From an uncultured Corynebacterium sp. (GTDB lineage: Bacteria; Actinomycetota; Actinomycetes; Mycobacteriales; Mycobacteriaceae): DNA of 64,000 nt. Below are positions 1 to 8,733 of this stretch, piece after piece; the first letter of the stretch is position 1, and each line of letters begins with the position of its first letter. The stretch is from NCBI RefSeq assembly GCF_946221105.1, contig NZ_CAMICL010000001.1, positions 1-64,000 of the forward strand, written 5' to 3'. Below the pieces are notes generated by a model, which was given only the letters and a program-made list of their open reading frames with translations, was not told the origin of the DNA and ran no database searches. A program made the translations under genes and the position numbers.

Positions 1-11
1 TGCGCCAGCCA

Positions 12-1238
12 TTACTTGCCCAGGCGCTCCGCGCGGTGCAGCTTGTTCTGGCGGCGGCGGCGCTCGAGCGATGCGGTCTCCGCAGTTGTTTCGATCTCGC
101 CCTTTTCCACGTATTCGTCCACGGTGGAGGAGGCGCCGGCGGCGCGCAGGGTCTCTACCTCATCGTCGGTCAGGTCGCCGTACAGGGTGATCAGGCGGGT
201 GAAGGTGCCGTCGCCGTTGTGGTTGACTTCCACGCGGACGTCGTCAAGCTGCATGCCCTTGGCTGCCTCACGCACCGCCTGCGAGCAGCTGACGGCGAGC
301 GCGGACATGTACAGGCCGGTGGAGGTGACACCCTGGCCCTTGCCGCCGGTGTTCTTGGAGCGGTCGGTGGTGATCGCGCGGTCGGAGGTGCGCACCACGT
401 CGCCGTACTTCGTGCCGCGCGCGGAGTAGGACACGGCGTTGGTGTCCGTGGTCTTCGCCGGGACGAACAGCGGCTGGATGTACTGCTGCGCCCAGGAGCC
501 GATGATGTCGGCGGCGCGCTGCGCGGTGCCCTGGCGGGTGAGCAGGTGGTCAGCCTTGTCCAGCGCCATCAGGGACTTGGGGTAACGGGCCAGGGAGAAG
601 ATGTTCTGGGCGTTGTCGATGCCGACGGTGACGTCGATAGGCGAGTGCACGACAAGCAGCGGCTTGCGCAGCTTCGGCAGGTACTCCTCCGGGTTCGTGT
701 CGGCGAGGTCCTCGAGGAACTCGCGCGAGATGGTCAGCTCGCGGCCACCGAGCACCACGCCGACGGAGCCGTTCGCATCCGCCTCGCCGATGGCATGGGC
801 GTAGTGCAGCACCGAGTGCGCGGGGTCGAAGGGCGCGCCGACGGTGGCCACCGCCTTGATCATCTTCTTCAGCTCCGGGCGGGTGGCGGCCTTCAGCGTC
901 GCGGCGCCGCCGAGGGAGTGGCCCATGAGCAGCTGCGGGGCCTTGTAGTTCTCCTCCAGCCACAGGGCGGCGGCGACGATGTCGTCCACGTTCTCGGAAA
1001 ACGAGGTGTCCTTGAACTCGCCCTCGGACTGGCCCAGGCCGGGGAAGTCGAAGCGCAGGGTGGCAATGCCGTGCTCCGTCAGCCGCTTGGCAATGCGGGA
1101 GGCACCCGGGGTGTGGCGGGAGCCGGCGAAGCAGTGCGCGAAAATGGCGTAGGCCTGCGCGGGTCCGTCGGGGCGGTCGATGGTCGCAGCCATCATGTGG
1201 CCCTTGGACGACGGGACTTTCACGTTCATAGACAGCAT
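12..1238 (-). CDS. bifunctional alpha/beta hydrolase / OsmC family protein
   Basis: The protein is a fusion of two domains. The N-terminal ~255 residues form an alpha/beta hydrolase with nucleophile motif GHSLGG (Ser near residue 108), an acid in HSPIDV and a histidine in KADHLL. The C-terminal ~130 residues resemble OsmC, with the conserved cysteine in AVSCSQAV. OsmC-like proteins reduce organic hydroperoxides, and the hydrolase partner is of unknown substrate; this fusion is a known family layout. The first ATG is preferred because AGGAGG lies about 12 bases upstream; the second ATG, four codons in, is further from it. The gene is divergent from secA2. Substrate and physiological role are not visible from sequence. 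Confidence 0.9.
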   Translation of the reverse strand: MLSMNVKVPSSKGHMMAATIDRPDGPAQAYAIFAHCFAGSRHTPGASRIAKRLTEHGIATLRFDFPGLGQSEGEFKDTSFSENVDDIVAAALWLEENYKAPQLLMGHSLGGAATLKAATRPELKKMIKAVATVGAPFDPAHSVLHYAHAIGEADANGSVGVVLGGRELTISREFLEDLADTNPEEYLPKLRKPLLVVHSPIDVTVGIDNAQNIFSLARYPKSLMALDKADHLLTRQGTAQRAADIIGSWAQQYIQPLFVPAKTTDTNAVSYSARGTKYGDVVRTSDRAITTDRSKNTGGKGQGVTSTGLYMSALAVSCSQAVREAAKGMQLDDVRVEVNHNGDGTFTRLITLYGDLTDDEVETLRAAGASSTVDEYVEKGEIETTAETASLERRRRQNKLHRAERLGK

Positions 1239-1333
1239 GGGTAGCCGTTTCCTCCTGCGGCTCGGCGGTTCAACGCAACGGTTACTTTCGCTGCAAGACT
1301 AATCGTCGCACCAACTGTTTGGCACGTTGGCGT

Positions 1334-1339
1334 TATTCT
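1334..1339 (+). promoter_or_regulatory. probable -10 element of secA2
   Basis: TATTCT lies 8 bases before the secA2 ATG at 1348. No ribosome binding site sits between them, so the transcript may be leaderless or nearly so. No clear -35 hexamer is visible at the usual spacing. Inference from motif and spacing only. Confidence 0.35.
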
Positions 1340-1347
1340 TAGCCCTT

Positions 1348-3639
1348 ATGGGCAAGTTTGACTGGTTCTGGAAGGCCATGGGCTCCACCACGGAGCGCAA
1401 CAACAAGAAGTCGAAAGCCGTTGTCGCGGACGCGCACGGGTTGATCGAGGAGCTTTCGCTTCTCGACGATGCTTCGCTCGCCTCCGCAGTCGCCTCCACC
1501 GTGCGCGACGGTGCCATCGCCGACAAGCCGCGTTTTTTGGCCGGGTTGTCCGTCGCCTCCCAGCGCACCCTGGGCATGACGCCGTTCGAGGTGCAGAACC
1601 AGGCCGTGCTGCGCCTGCTGGAGGGCGACGTGATCCAGATGGCCACCGGCGAGGGCAAAACGCTCGTCGGTGCGATGGCCGCCACCGGGTTTGCGCTGCA
1701 GGGCAAGCGCGTCCACCTGATCACGGTGAACAATTACCTGGCCGCGCGCGATGCGGAGTGGATGCGCCCGCTCGTCGAGTTTTTCGGGTTGACGGTGGCG
1801 GCGGTCACGGAGTCGTCGACACGCGAAGAGCGCGTGAGCGCCTACCGCAGCGACGTCATTTACGCGCCGGTGACCGAGATCGGTTTCGACCACCTGCGCG
1901 ACAACCAGATCACCTCCCGCGATAAGACGGTGCAGCTGCCTGCCGACGTCGCGCTGGTCGACGAGGCCGACAGCGTGCTCGTGGACGAGGCGCTCGTGCC
2001 GCTCGTGCTCGCCGGCTCCGAGGGCTCCAAGCAGGCCACCGGACAGATCACCGAGGCCGTGTCGAAGCTGGACGAGGACACCGACTACACCATCGACGCC
2101 GACGGGCGAAACGCCTTCCTCACCGACGACGGTGCGGCGAAGATCGAGCGTCTTTTGGGCATCGACTCGCTGTACTCGGACGAGCACATCGGCACCACGC
2201 TTGTGCGCGTGAACCTGGCGCTGCACGCGAAAGCGCTGCTGATCCGGGACGTGCACTACATCGTCGACGACGGCAAGGTCGCGCTTGTGGACGCCTCCCG
2301 CGGACGCGTGGCTGAGCTGCAGCGCTGGCCCGACGGCCTGCAGGCGGCGGTGGAGTCCAAGGAGGGGCTGGACGTGTCCGAAGGCGGGCGCATCCTGGAC
2401 TCCATCACCCTGCAGGCGCTCATGCGCCGCTACCCGCTGGTGTGCGGCATGACCGGTACCGCCGTGGAGGCGACCGACCAGCTGCGCAGCTTCTACGGCC
2501 TGCACGTGTCTGTGATCGACCGCGCCAACGAGCTGCAGCGTTTCGACGAAGCCGACCGGATCTACGCGACGATGGAGGAGAAGAACTCGGCAATCGTCGA
2601 CGAGATCGCGCGCATCAACTCCACCGGCCAGCCGGTACTCGTGGGGACCCACGATGTGGCGGAATCCGAGGCTTTGGCAGAGGCATTGGAGGCCCGCGGC
2701 ATCGCGGTCAACGTGCTCAACGCTAAAAACGACGCGGAAGAAGCCCGCATTGTCGCGGAGGCCGGCGACGTGGGGCGTGTGACCGTCTCTACGCAGATGG
2801 CGGGCCGCGGCACCGATATCCGCCTGGGTGGTGCAGATGAGCGCGACCACGACAAGGTTGCCTCGCTCGGCGGCTTGGCCGTCATCGGCACCGCGCGGCA
2901 CCGCACCGCCCGCCTGGACAACCAGCTGCGCGGCCGTGCTGGCCGCCAGGGCGATCCCGGATTGAGCGTCTTCTTCGTCTCCCTCGACGACGACATTGTC
3001 ACCTCCGGCGGCGACGGCGAGCAGTTTTCCGCCCAGCCGGAACCGGACGGCCGCATCTCGGGCAACCGCGCGCAGCACTTCATCGAGCACTGTCAGCGCG
3101 TCACCGAAGGCCAGCTTTTGGAGATCCACTCACAGACCTGGAAGTACAACAAGCTGCTGGCGGACCACCGAGACATCCTGGACGAGCGCCGCGCCGCCCT
3201 GCTGGACACCGACACCGCCTGGCGCGAGCTGTCGGAGCGCTCCCCGCAACGCGCCGCCGAGCTTTCGCGCCTGCCACAGGACGTGCTCGAGCAGGCCGCG
3301 CGGGAGATCATGCTGTTCCACCTGGACGCGGAGTGGTCCGAGCACTTGGCGCTGATGGACGACGTCCGCGAATCCATCCACCTGCGCGCCATTGCGCGCG
3401 AAACGCCGATCGACGAATACCACCGCATCGCCGTGCGCGAGTTCAAGGATTTGGCTAACCGTGCGGTCGCCGCGGCGGTGGAAACATTCAACTCGGTGGA
3501 CATCGACGCCGACGGCGCGCACCTGGCAGATGCAGGGTGGAAGCGTCCGAGCGCGACGTGGACATACATGGTCTCCGATAACCCGTTGGCGGGTTCCGGC
3601 AACTCCGTGATTTCCGGAATCGGCAACATTTTCCGCTAA
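1348..3639 (+). CDS. secA2: accessory preprotein translocase ATPase SecA2
   Basis: SecA2 drives export of a small set of proteins through the Sec channel in actinobacteria. The 763-residue product has the Walker A motif ATGEGKT near residue 100, the DEAD-type Walker B (VDEAD) about 100 residues later, and the helicase motif GRAGRQGD near two thirds of its length. It is shorter than housekeeping SecA (about 840–950 residues) and lacks the C-terminal zinc-binding tail, which fits SecA2. An in-frame TTG at 1327 would add seven residues; the ATG at 1348 is preferred because a -10-like TATTCT lies just upstream. It is followed by odhI on the same strand. Confidence 0.93.
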   Translation: MGKFDWFWKAMGSTTERNNKKSKAVVADAHGLIEELSLLDDASLASAVASTVRDGAIADKPRFLAGLSVASQRTLGMTPFEVQNQAVLRLLEGDVIQMATGEGKTLVGAMAATGFALQGKRVHLITVNNYLAARDAEWMRPLVEFFGLTVAAVTESSTREERVSAYRSDVIYAPVTEIGFDHLRDNQITSRDKTVQLPADVALVDEADSVLVDEALVPLVLAGSEGSKQATGQITEAVSKLDEDTDYTIDADGRNAFLTDDGAAKIERLLGIDSLYSDEHIGTTLVRVNLALHAKALLIRDVHYIVDDGKVALVDASRGRVAELQRWPDGLQAAVESKEGLDVSEGGRILDSITLQALMRRYPLVCGMTGTAVEATDQLRSFYGLHVSVIDRANELQRFDEADRIYATMEEKNSAIVDEIARINSTGQPVLVGTHDVAESEALAEALEARGIAVNVLNAKNDAEEARIVAEAGDVGRVTVSTQMAGRGTDIRLGGADERDHDKVASLGGLAVIGTARHRTARLDNQLRGRAGRQGDPGLSVFFVSLDDDIVTSGGDGEQFSAQPEPDGRISGNRAQHFIEHCQRVTEGQLLEIHSQTWKYNKLLADHRDILDERRAALLDTDTAWRELSERSPQRAAELSRLPQDVLEQAAREIMLFHLDAEWSEHLALMDDVRESIHLRAIARETPIDEYHRIAVREFKDLANRAVAAAVETFNSVDIDADGAHLADAGWKRPSATWTYMVSDNPLAGSGNSVISGIGNIFR

Positions 3640-3653
3640 GCATTCTTCGGTAG

Positions 3654-3669
3654 CCGCCCCTTCGGGCGG
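3654..3669 (+). terminator. short GC hairpin after secA2
   Basis: CCGCCC and GGGCGG form a six-pair stem around a CTTC loop, 15 bases after the secA2 stop. There is no T tract, so any termination would be weak; it may only attenuate read-through into odhI. Confidence 0.4.
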
Positions 3670-3678
3670 GCCGGACGC

Positions 3679-3684
3679 TATTAT
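3679..3684 (+). promoter_or_regulatory. probable -10 element of odhI
   Basis: TATTAT lies about 43 bases before the odhI ATG, and AGGAG is placed 8 bases before that ATG. The layout suggests odhI has its own promoter between the secA2 hairpin and its ribosome binding site. Inference from motifs. Confidence 0.35.
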
Positions 3685-3726
3685 GGCGAGAGATCTCAAC
3701 CACGACTCGAAAGTCAGGAGTTACCC

Positions 3727-4152
3727 ATGAGCGACAACACGCCGCAGAACCAGGTCGAAACCACCTCGGTATTCCGCGCAGACCTGCTCAAGGAGATGGA
3801 GTCCGGAGCTGCGACGTCTGCGGACACCGCCGCCGGTGCGGACCAGCTGTCGGATGGGGAGGCGCTCCTCGTAGTCAAGCGCGGCCCGAACGCAGGTGCG
3901 CGCTTCCTGCTGGACCAGGATTCCACCACCGCAGGCCGCCACCCGGAGGCGGACATCTTCCTCGACGACGTGACCGTGTCCCGTCGTCACGCAGAGTTCC
4001 GCCGCAACGACGACGGCTACGAAGTCGTGGACGTGGGCTCGCTCAACGGCACCTACGTCAACCGCGAGCCGCGCAACTCCCAGGAGCTGACCAACGGCGA
4101 CGAAATCCAGATTGGTAAATTCCGTCTGGTCTTCATCACCGCCGGCAACTAG
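3727..4152 (+). CDS. odhI: oxoglutarate dehydrogenase inhibitor, FHA-domain protein OdhI/GarA
   Basis: OdhI binds and inhibits the E1 subunit of 2-oxoglutarate dehydrogenase when unphosphorylated; serine/threonine kinases such as PknG relieve this by phosphorylating a threonine in the N-terminal ETTSVFR motif. That motif is present here, with Thr12 and Thr13 aligned to Thr14 and Thr15 of the C. glutamicum protein. The C-terminal ~95 residues are an FHA domain with GRHPEADIFLDD, VSRRHAEF and SLNGTYVN. The length (141 residues) is normal for the family. A strong AGGAG lies before the ATG. The next genes, ftsR, a DUF151 nuclease and a MerR regulator, follow in the conserved corynebacterial order. 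Confidence 0.97.
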   Translation: MSDNTPQNQVETTSVFRADLLKEMESGAATSADTAAGADQLSDGEALLVVKRGPNAGARFLLDQDSTTAGRHPEADIFLDDVTVSRRHAEFRRNDDGYEVVDVGSLNGTYVNREPRNSQELTNGDEIQIGKFRLVFITAGN

Positions 4153-4172
4153 TTAGAGAAGAGTTCGATCAC

Positions 4173-4934
4173 GTGAGCGCAATCCGTCAGACGGCACCTG
4201 CCGCCACCCCCGCGAAGCCGGCAAAGGCCGCCAAGGCAACCAAGACCGCGAAGACCATGTCCATCGGCGTGGTGCTTGAACGTCTGCGCACCGAGTTTCC
4301 GGACGTGACCGTCTCCAAGATCCGCTTCCTCGAGTCCGAAGGGCTCATCACTCCGCAACGCACCGCCTCCGGCTACCGTCGCTTCACCGAGGAAGACGTG
4401 GAGCGTCTGCGCTACATCCTGGTCACGCAGCGAGACAACTACCTGCCGCTGAAGGTCATCCGCGAGCAGCTCGAGGCGATGGATTCGGGCCACGTCACCG
4501 CGATCCTTTCCGCGGGCGAGTCCGAGCCGATGATCTCCCCGGAGAACTTCCGCGCGCCGGCGGCGACGCAGCTGACCGACACTGACGTGGCGGAGCAGGC
4601 CCAGGCGGATCCGTCCACTGTGGAGGAGTACATCAAGGTCGGCCTGATCACCCCGGATGCTGCCGGGCTGTTCACGGCCGACGACGTTCGCACCGTCACC
4701 ACCGCGCTGTCGCTGTCCGAGTTCGGCTTCGACGCCCGCCACCTGAAAACTCTGCGCACGGCGGCCGCCCGCCAAGCCGACATGATCAACCAGGTCGCGG
4801 AGCCGGTGTCCAAATCGGGCAAGGTCACCGCGAAGCAGAAGGCCGAGGAGATTGGCCAGCAGATGTCCGCGCTGGTGGTGTCCCTGCACGCGTCGCTGGT
4901 GAAAAACGAGCTGCGCAAGCAGCTGGGGAGCTAA
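4173..4934 (+). CDS. ftsR: MerR-type transcriptional regulator FtsR
   Basis: The product has a MerR-type winged helix with MSIGVVLERL, SKIRFLES and SGYRRFTEEDVERL around residues 30–80, then a long C-terminal region with predicted helices. Its position directly after odhI matches C. glutamicum ftsR, which activates ftsZ and so links to cell division. An Ala/Lys-rich tail of about 28 residues precedes the DNA-binding domain. The GTG start is preceded by AGAAGAG at about 10 bases. The stop overlaps the start of the next gene (TAATG), showing translational coupling. Function is inferred from family and synteny. Confidence 0.9.
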   Translation: MSAIRQTAPAATPAKPAKAAKATKTAKTMSIGVVLERLRTEFPDVTVSKIRFLESEGLITPQRTASGYRRFTEEDVERLRYILVTQRDNYLPLKVIREQLEAMDSGHVTAILSAGESEPMISPENFRAPAATQLTDTDVAEQAQADPSTVEEYIKVGLITPDAAGLFTADDVRTVTTALSLSEFGFDARHLKTLRTAAARQADMINQVAEPVSKSGKVTAKQKAEEIGQQMSALVVSLHASLVKNELRKQLGS

Positions 4935-5494
4935 TGGAGGCCGTTAACCTCATCGGCGTTTTTCCGGTCGGCCCGGAAGATTTCCTGTGCGCGTTGCTGC
5001 AGCGGCCCACGAACGGCCGGTGCATCCCCGTGTGGCTGCCGCCGATGGTGGGCGCTGAGCTGGCCATGCGCCTCGACGGGTGGGCGCCGAACCGGCCGCG
5101 CCCCGTCGACGCGATGGCAGAGATCATCCGAACGTCCACAAGCGGCGCCGAGGGGCTTGAGCTGTCCAGCTATGTCGACGGCACGTTCATGGCCACGTTG
5201 ACGCTTTACGGCGGCACCGAGATTGATCTGCGTGCCTCAGATGCGCTGCTTTTAGCCAGCGAGCTGGACATGGAGCTGACTGTCGACGACACGGTCGCCT
5301 CCCAAGCCTCAGTATTTTTGTCGCAGGAGGATGCCGAGCGCTACCTGCAGGCGGAGATCGAAGTTGAGGGCTTCACCGATGAGCCCGCATCCGCCAGCGG
5401 CGACGCCCAAGCGGACGCGGATTTCGAGGCGTTGATGCGCAGCCTCGGCGTGGAGGACTCAGATTTGGGGGAGGGCACCCCCGAACAGGAGTAA
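4934..5494 (+). CDS. bifunctional nuclease family (DUF151) protein
   Basis: The first ~130 residues match the DUF151/BFN fold, with GCxxI-like core segments such as RCIPVWLPPMVGAELA and the acid-rich strand TLTLYGG. Some members cut RNA and DNA in vitro, but the cellular role is unsettled. The C-terminal ~50 residues are acidic and probably disordered. The ATG overlaps the ftsR stop by one base, so the two are co-translated. The gene is part of the conserved odhI–ftsR–DUF151–MerR group. Confidence 0.85.
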   Translation: MEAVNLIGVFPVGPEDFLCALLQRPTNGRCIPVWLPPMVGAELAMRLDGWAPNRPRPVDAMAEIIRTSTSGAEGLELSSYVDGTFMATLTLYGGTEIDLRASDALLLASELDMELTVDDTVASQASVFLSQEDAERYLQAEIEVEGFTDEPASASGDAQADADFEALMRSLGVEDSDLGEGTPEQE

Positions 5495-5536
5495 AACCCT
5501 CAAGTATTCCTTGAGAGTTTCGGCGTGTTACGCATG

Positions 5537-5577
5537 TGACTATTGACCAGCTACGTATGCTTACCCTTTAATAGTCA
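5537..5577 (+). promoter_or_regulatory. promoter with inverted repeat before the second MerR gene
   Basis: TGACTATT (5537–5544) and AATAGTCA (5570–5577) are perfect inverted repeats. Between them lie TTGACC (5543–5548), a good -35 hexamer, and TTTAAT (5567–5572), a possible -10 at 18 bases. The repeat therefore frames the promoter and may be an operator for the downstream MerR protein itself. Inference from sequence. Confidence 0.4.
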
Positions 5578-5612
5578 TTAGGCTTCGAGCTAACTTTCAT
5601 GGGAGTAATTAC

Positions 5613-6179
<567 letters not shown>

Positions 6180-6194
6180 GAGGCACAGACCTTC

Positions 6195-6236
6195 AAGGCC
6201 CGGGCTGGGATCACTCCCACCAGCCCGGGCCTTCTT
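6195..6236 (+). terminator. intrinsic terminator after the MerR gene
   Basis: Positions 6195–6208 and 6220–6233 are a perfect 14-base inverted repeat (AAGGCCCGGGCTGG and its complement) with an 11-base loop, followed by a T-rich CTTCTTCT. It lies 15 bases after the stop codon. Confidence 0.9.
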
Positions 6237-6251
6237 CTGTGCTCTCGCCCC

Positions 6252-6326
6252 CACAAACCCTGGGAGGCAGAGCCTGGGTTCGCTCGATTTTGACACGCTC
6301 CCAGGATGAGCCTCCCAGGGTCTGTG
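6252..6326. repeat. 75-base inverted-repeat element
   Basis: Positions 6252–6268 and 6310–6326 form an inverted repeat matching in 16 of 17 bases, with core ACCCTGGGAGGC. A second nested pair, CCTGGG and CCCAGG, lies inside. It could end transcription of the minus-strand VWA gene, but the size and nesting also fit a small mobile repeat. Directly after it are G runs at 6340–6347, 6352–6354 and 6360–6363. Confidence 0.5.
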
Positions 6327-6375
6327 AGGCAGGCCAGCCGGGGGGGGAGCCGGGCAGCCGGGGCAGCCGAGGAGC

Positions 6376-7827
6376 TTACAGGCCGGAAGCCTGCTTCACG
6401 GCACCCTCGATGGCGTCGGCCTGCGCAGCGTCGACAGCCTTGGCGGAAAGGGCCTCGACCGCCTGGTCCGCCTCACCCTCGCCGACGCGGACAACGGTGA
6501 TCTCCACCTTGTCGCCGGCGGCACCGCGAACTGCATTTTCGAAGGCATTGTCGTCGCCGGCGTCTGCCGTGCCAGTGGTAACCAGGACGATGCGGGTTTT
6601 CGCATCCCCGGTGCCATAGGCACCCGCGGCGGCTTCAACTGCCTGGCGGGTCTGGGGCACACCACCGGTGAGGAAGCGGCGCACTGCCACGGCAACGGAG
6701 TCGGCATCGGGGGAGACCGTGATGTTCTGGCGATAGCCCACCACAACACCCGGGTTTAGCGGCGAAGAGTAGTTCCACAGTCCGACCTGCTTGCCCTGGG
6801 CGCCGAGCTCGAGCGCGGCGTTCGCGATTGCGTCCTTCGCTGGCTGGATGTACGGGCTCATTGCGTCGGAGGTGTCCAGGAGGAACAGGGTGTTCTCGGG
6901 CTGCAGGGCGGCGGGGTTGGAACCGGCTTCGTCCGCCGCCTTGTCAGGATCCGCGGCGTTTTGGGTGTCGCTGTCCTCCTTTTCGTCCGCGGTGATGGCC
7001 TCGCCGCCAGCGGGCAGGGCTGCGGCCCAGACCAGGTCGGAGACGGCCGGCTGGTCCTTAGCAGAGCCGTCGACGTGCTCGGAGGCGAAGCGGGCGAAGT
7101 CCTGGCCGGCGCGGGCCTGGTTCTCGTCGACCTTGTCGTTCTGGTTCAGCGGGAACGCGGTGTAGACGGCGTCAGCGCCGACCGGGGTGAACTTCAGGCC
7201 CTCCGGCACGGCATCCTCGGCGGTGGCGAGGTACTCGCCGGCGTCGGCGTTGAGCTCTGATGCGCTGGCGATGCGCTGGTCGGTCAGTGCCTGCACGGCG
7301 TCGTTGTCGTTGCCGACCACCTGAGACGCCACCAGCGCCGAGGCGGCGGATTCCTCGGAGACGGCGAAGCGGAGTTTATCCGCAGTCAGGTCTTCGAGCT
7401 TGACTTCGTCCTTGCCTGCCACGCCGACGGTTTCGCTGTACGCGGGCTGCGCATCAGACACGGCGGGGGTGCGGCCGGCGCTATCCAACGACTGGTGCGT
7501 CACCGCCGTGTTCGGCGCGACAAAAACTGCGGCGTCAGCGACGGAATCCACCAGCTGGGGCTTCACGCAGTAGTCGCGGACGACGGGGGAGGACGCACCG
7601 TAGGCGTCGACAAGCGATTGGCCCGCCCCCTTGTCGGAGGCCGCAACAGGAAGCACCAGCTCGCCCGCAACGCAGTCCTCCGGCTGCGCCTCAGCACTGT
7701 CGGCGTCATCCCCGCGCGTAGACAGCCACCAGATAACGGCCGCTGCGATCAGGGCCAGCACCACCAGTAAGGCAATGAGCTCTCCGGATAGCCTGTAGTT
7801 GTTTTTGCCGCTTGCGTGCTTCGCCAC
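6376..7827 (-). CDS. membrane-anchored protein with substrate-binding-like and VWA domains
   Basis: A short cytoplasmic basic N-terminus is followed by one membrane helix (residues ~16–36) and a long extracytoplasmic part. Residues ~50–270 resemble a periplasmic substrate-binding fold. The last ~170 residues form a von Willebrand factor A domain with a MIDAS-like motif DTSDAMS, the threonine in TGGVPQTRQ and the aspartate in TADAGDD. Such proteins probably bind a metal-dependent partner at the cell surface; the ligand is unknown. The gene is alone, with its end near a large inverted repeat. No enzymatic motif is seen. Confidence 0.8.
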   Translation of the reverse strand: MAKHASGKNNYRLSGELIALLVVLALIAAAVIWWLSTRGDDADSAEAQPEDCVAGELVLPVAASDKGAGQSLVDAYGASSPVVRDYCVKPQLVDSVADAAVFVAPNTAVTHQSLDSAGRTPAVSDAQPAYSETVGVAGKDEVKLEDLTADKLRFAVSEESAASALVASQVVGNDNDAVQALTDQRIASASELNADAGEYLATAEDAVPEGLKFTPVGADAVYTAFPLNQNDKVDENQARAGQDFARFASEHVDGSAKDQPAVSDLVWAAALPAGGEAITADEKEDSDTQNAADPDKAADEAGSNPAALQPENTLFLLDTSDAMSPYIQPAKDAIANAALELGAQGKQVGLWNYSSPLNPGVVVGYRQNITVSPDADSVAVAVRRFLTGGVPQTRQAVEAAAGAYGTGDAKTRIVLVTTGTADAGDDNAFENAVRGAAGDKVEITVVRVGEGEADQAVEALSAKAVDAAQADAIEGAVKQASGL

Positions 7828-7875
7828 CGGAATCGCCGCCTTTATCGATCGAACGAGTGAAAATCGTCTTCGAGT

Positions 7876-8733
7876 CTAGCCGTCATCGGCGGCGTCGATG
7901 ACCGCGACAAGCCGCTGGCGCAGCGGTTGTGCGCGGCGGCTGAGTTCGCGCTGGCGGGCGACGTACTCGGCCTTGCCCTCAGGCGTTTCCACGGCCACAA
8001 CACCGAAGCCCAAACCCCGGCAGTCGTACGGGGAGGCCTCCATGTCCAGCCTGCGGGCGTCGGCGGCGAGCTCGAAACAATCCATGAGCAGCTCGCCTGG
8101 AACTAGAGGTCCGAGCTTCATCGCCCACTTGTACAGGTCCATGCTCACGTGCACGCATCCTGCCTGGTCGTTGTCCGCCTGCCCCTCGCGGGTGAGCACG
8201 GTGAGGTTCAGCGGCCGCGCTGCGGGGGTGAAAAAGCGGAACGCGTCGAAATGGGTGCACTTCACGTTGTGCGACTCGACTACCTTGTTCGTGCCCTCAG
8301 CCCCGAGCCGCAACGGCAGGCTGTGGCGTGGGTTGTCGGTGCGGTACACCATTGCCCATTCATGCATGCCGAAGCAGTCGAAATGGGCTTCTCGCTTATC
8401 GACGGACCGAAGGATCGCCGCCGCCTCCTCCACGTCGTGGTGGCGGTGGGTGAGAAACCTTTGGACGTCGACAAGCACTTTGTCTTCGTCGCAGACGTAA
8501 TCGCGCCAACCGGCGTGGGGGAGCGAGGAGGCGTCTTCGAGCGCGACACCGACACCCGGGTGCCACCGCTTCAGGTGGGCGGGGCGCTGCGGGTAATAGT
8601 CGAAGAGGAAGTCCCACACGGGGTGGTACTGGCCGCGCGCCCGGCGCGCCACCCTCGGTGCGGTCCACCGCTCCGCGCGGGCGGCGTGTGCCTTCATGCG
8701 AGGCAGGTATTCCTCGGGCGCGAGCACCTGCAT
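7876..8733 (-). CDS. conserved actinobacterial protein, often called 3-methyladenine DNA glycosylase
   Basis: Relatives are commonly labelled 3-methyladenine DNA glycosylase, but I see no helix-hairpin-helix with catalytic Asp (AlkA type), no Tag-type zinc site and no MPG-type motif. Visible conserved-looking segments are YHPVWDFLFDYYPQR, GMHEWAMVYR, KCTHFDAFRFF and MDLYKWAMKL, rich in His, Trp and Tyr. No membrane helix or signal peptide is present. Its ATG overlaps the stop of the upstream CorC-like gene (TAATG), so it is the last gene of that operon. The family match is likely; the enzymatic name should be treated as unproven. Confidence 0.65.
   Translation of the reverse strand: MQVLAPEEYLPRMKAHAARAERWTAPRVARRARGQYHPVWDFLFDYYPQRPAHLKRWHPGVGVALEDASSLPHAGWRDYVCDEDKVLVDVQRFLTHRHHDVEEAAAILRSVDKREAHFDCFGMHEWAMVYRTDNPRHSLPLRLGAEGTNKVVESHNVKCTHFDAFRFFTPAARPLNLTVLTREGQADNDQAGCVHVSMDLYKWAMKLGPLVPGELLMDCFELAADARRLDMEASPYDCRGLGFGVVAVETPEGKAEYVARQRELSRRAQPLRQRLVAVIDAADDG

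Noticed and set aside
36..1244. Long plus-strand open frame opposite the hydrolase/OsmC gene
   Set aside because: It is a shadow of the minus-strand gene, with low-complexity Val/Gly/Ala composition and no family motif.
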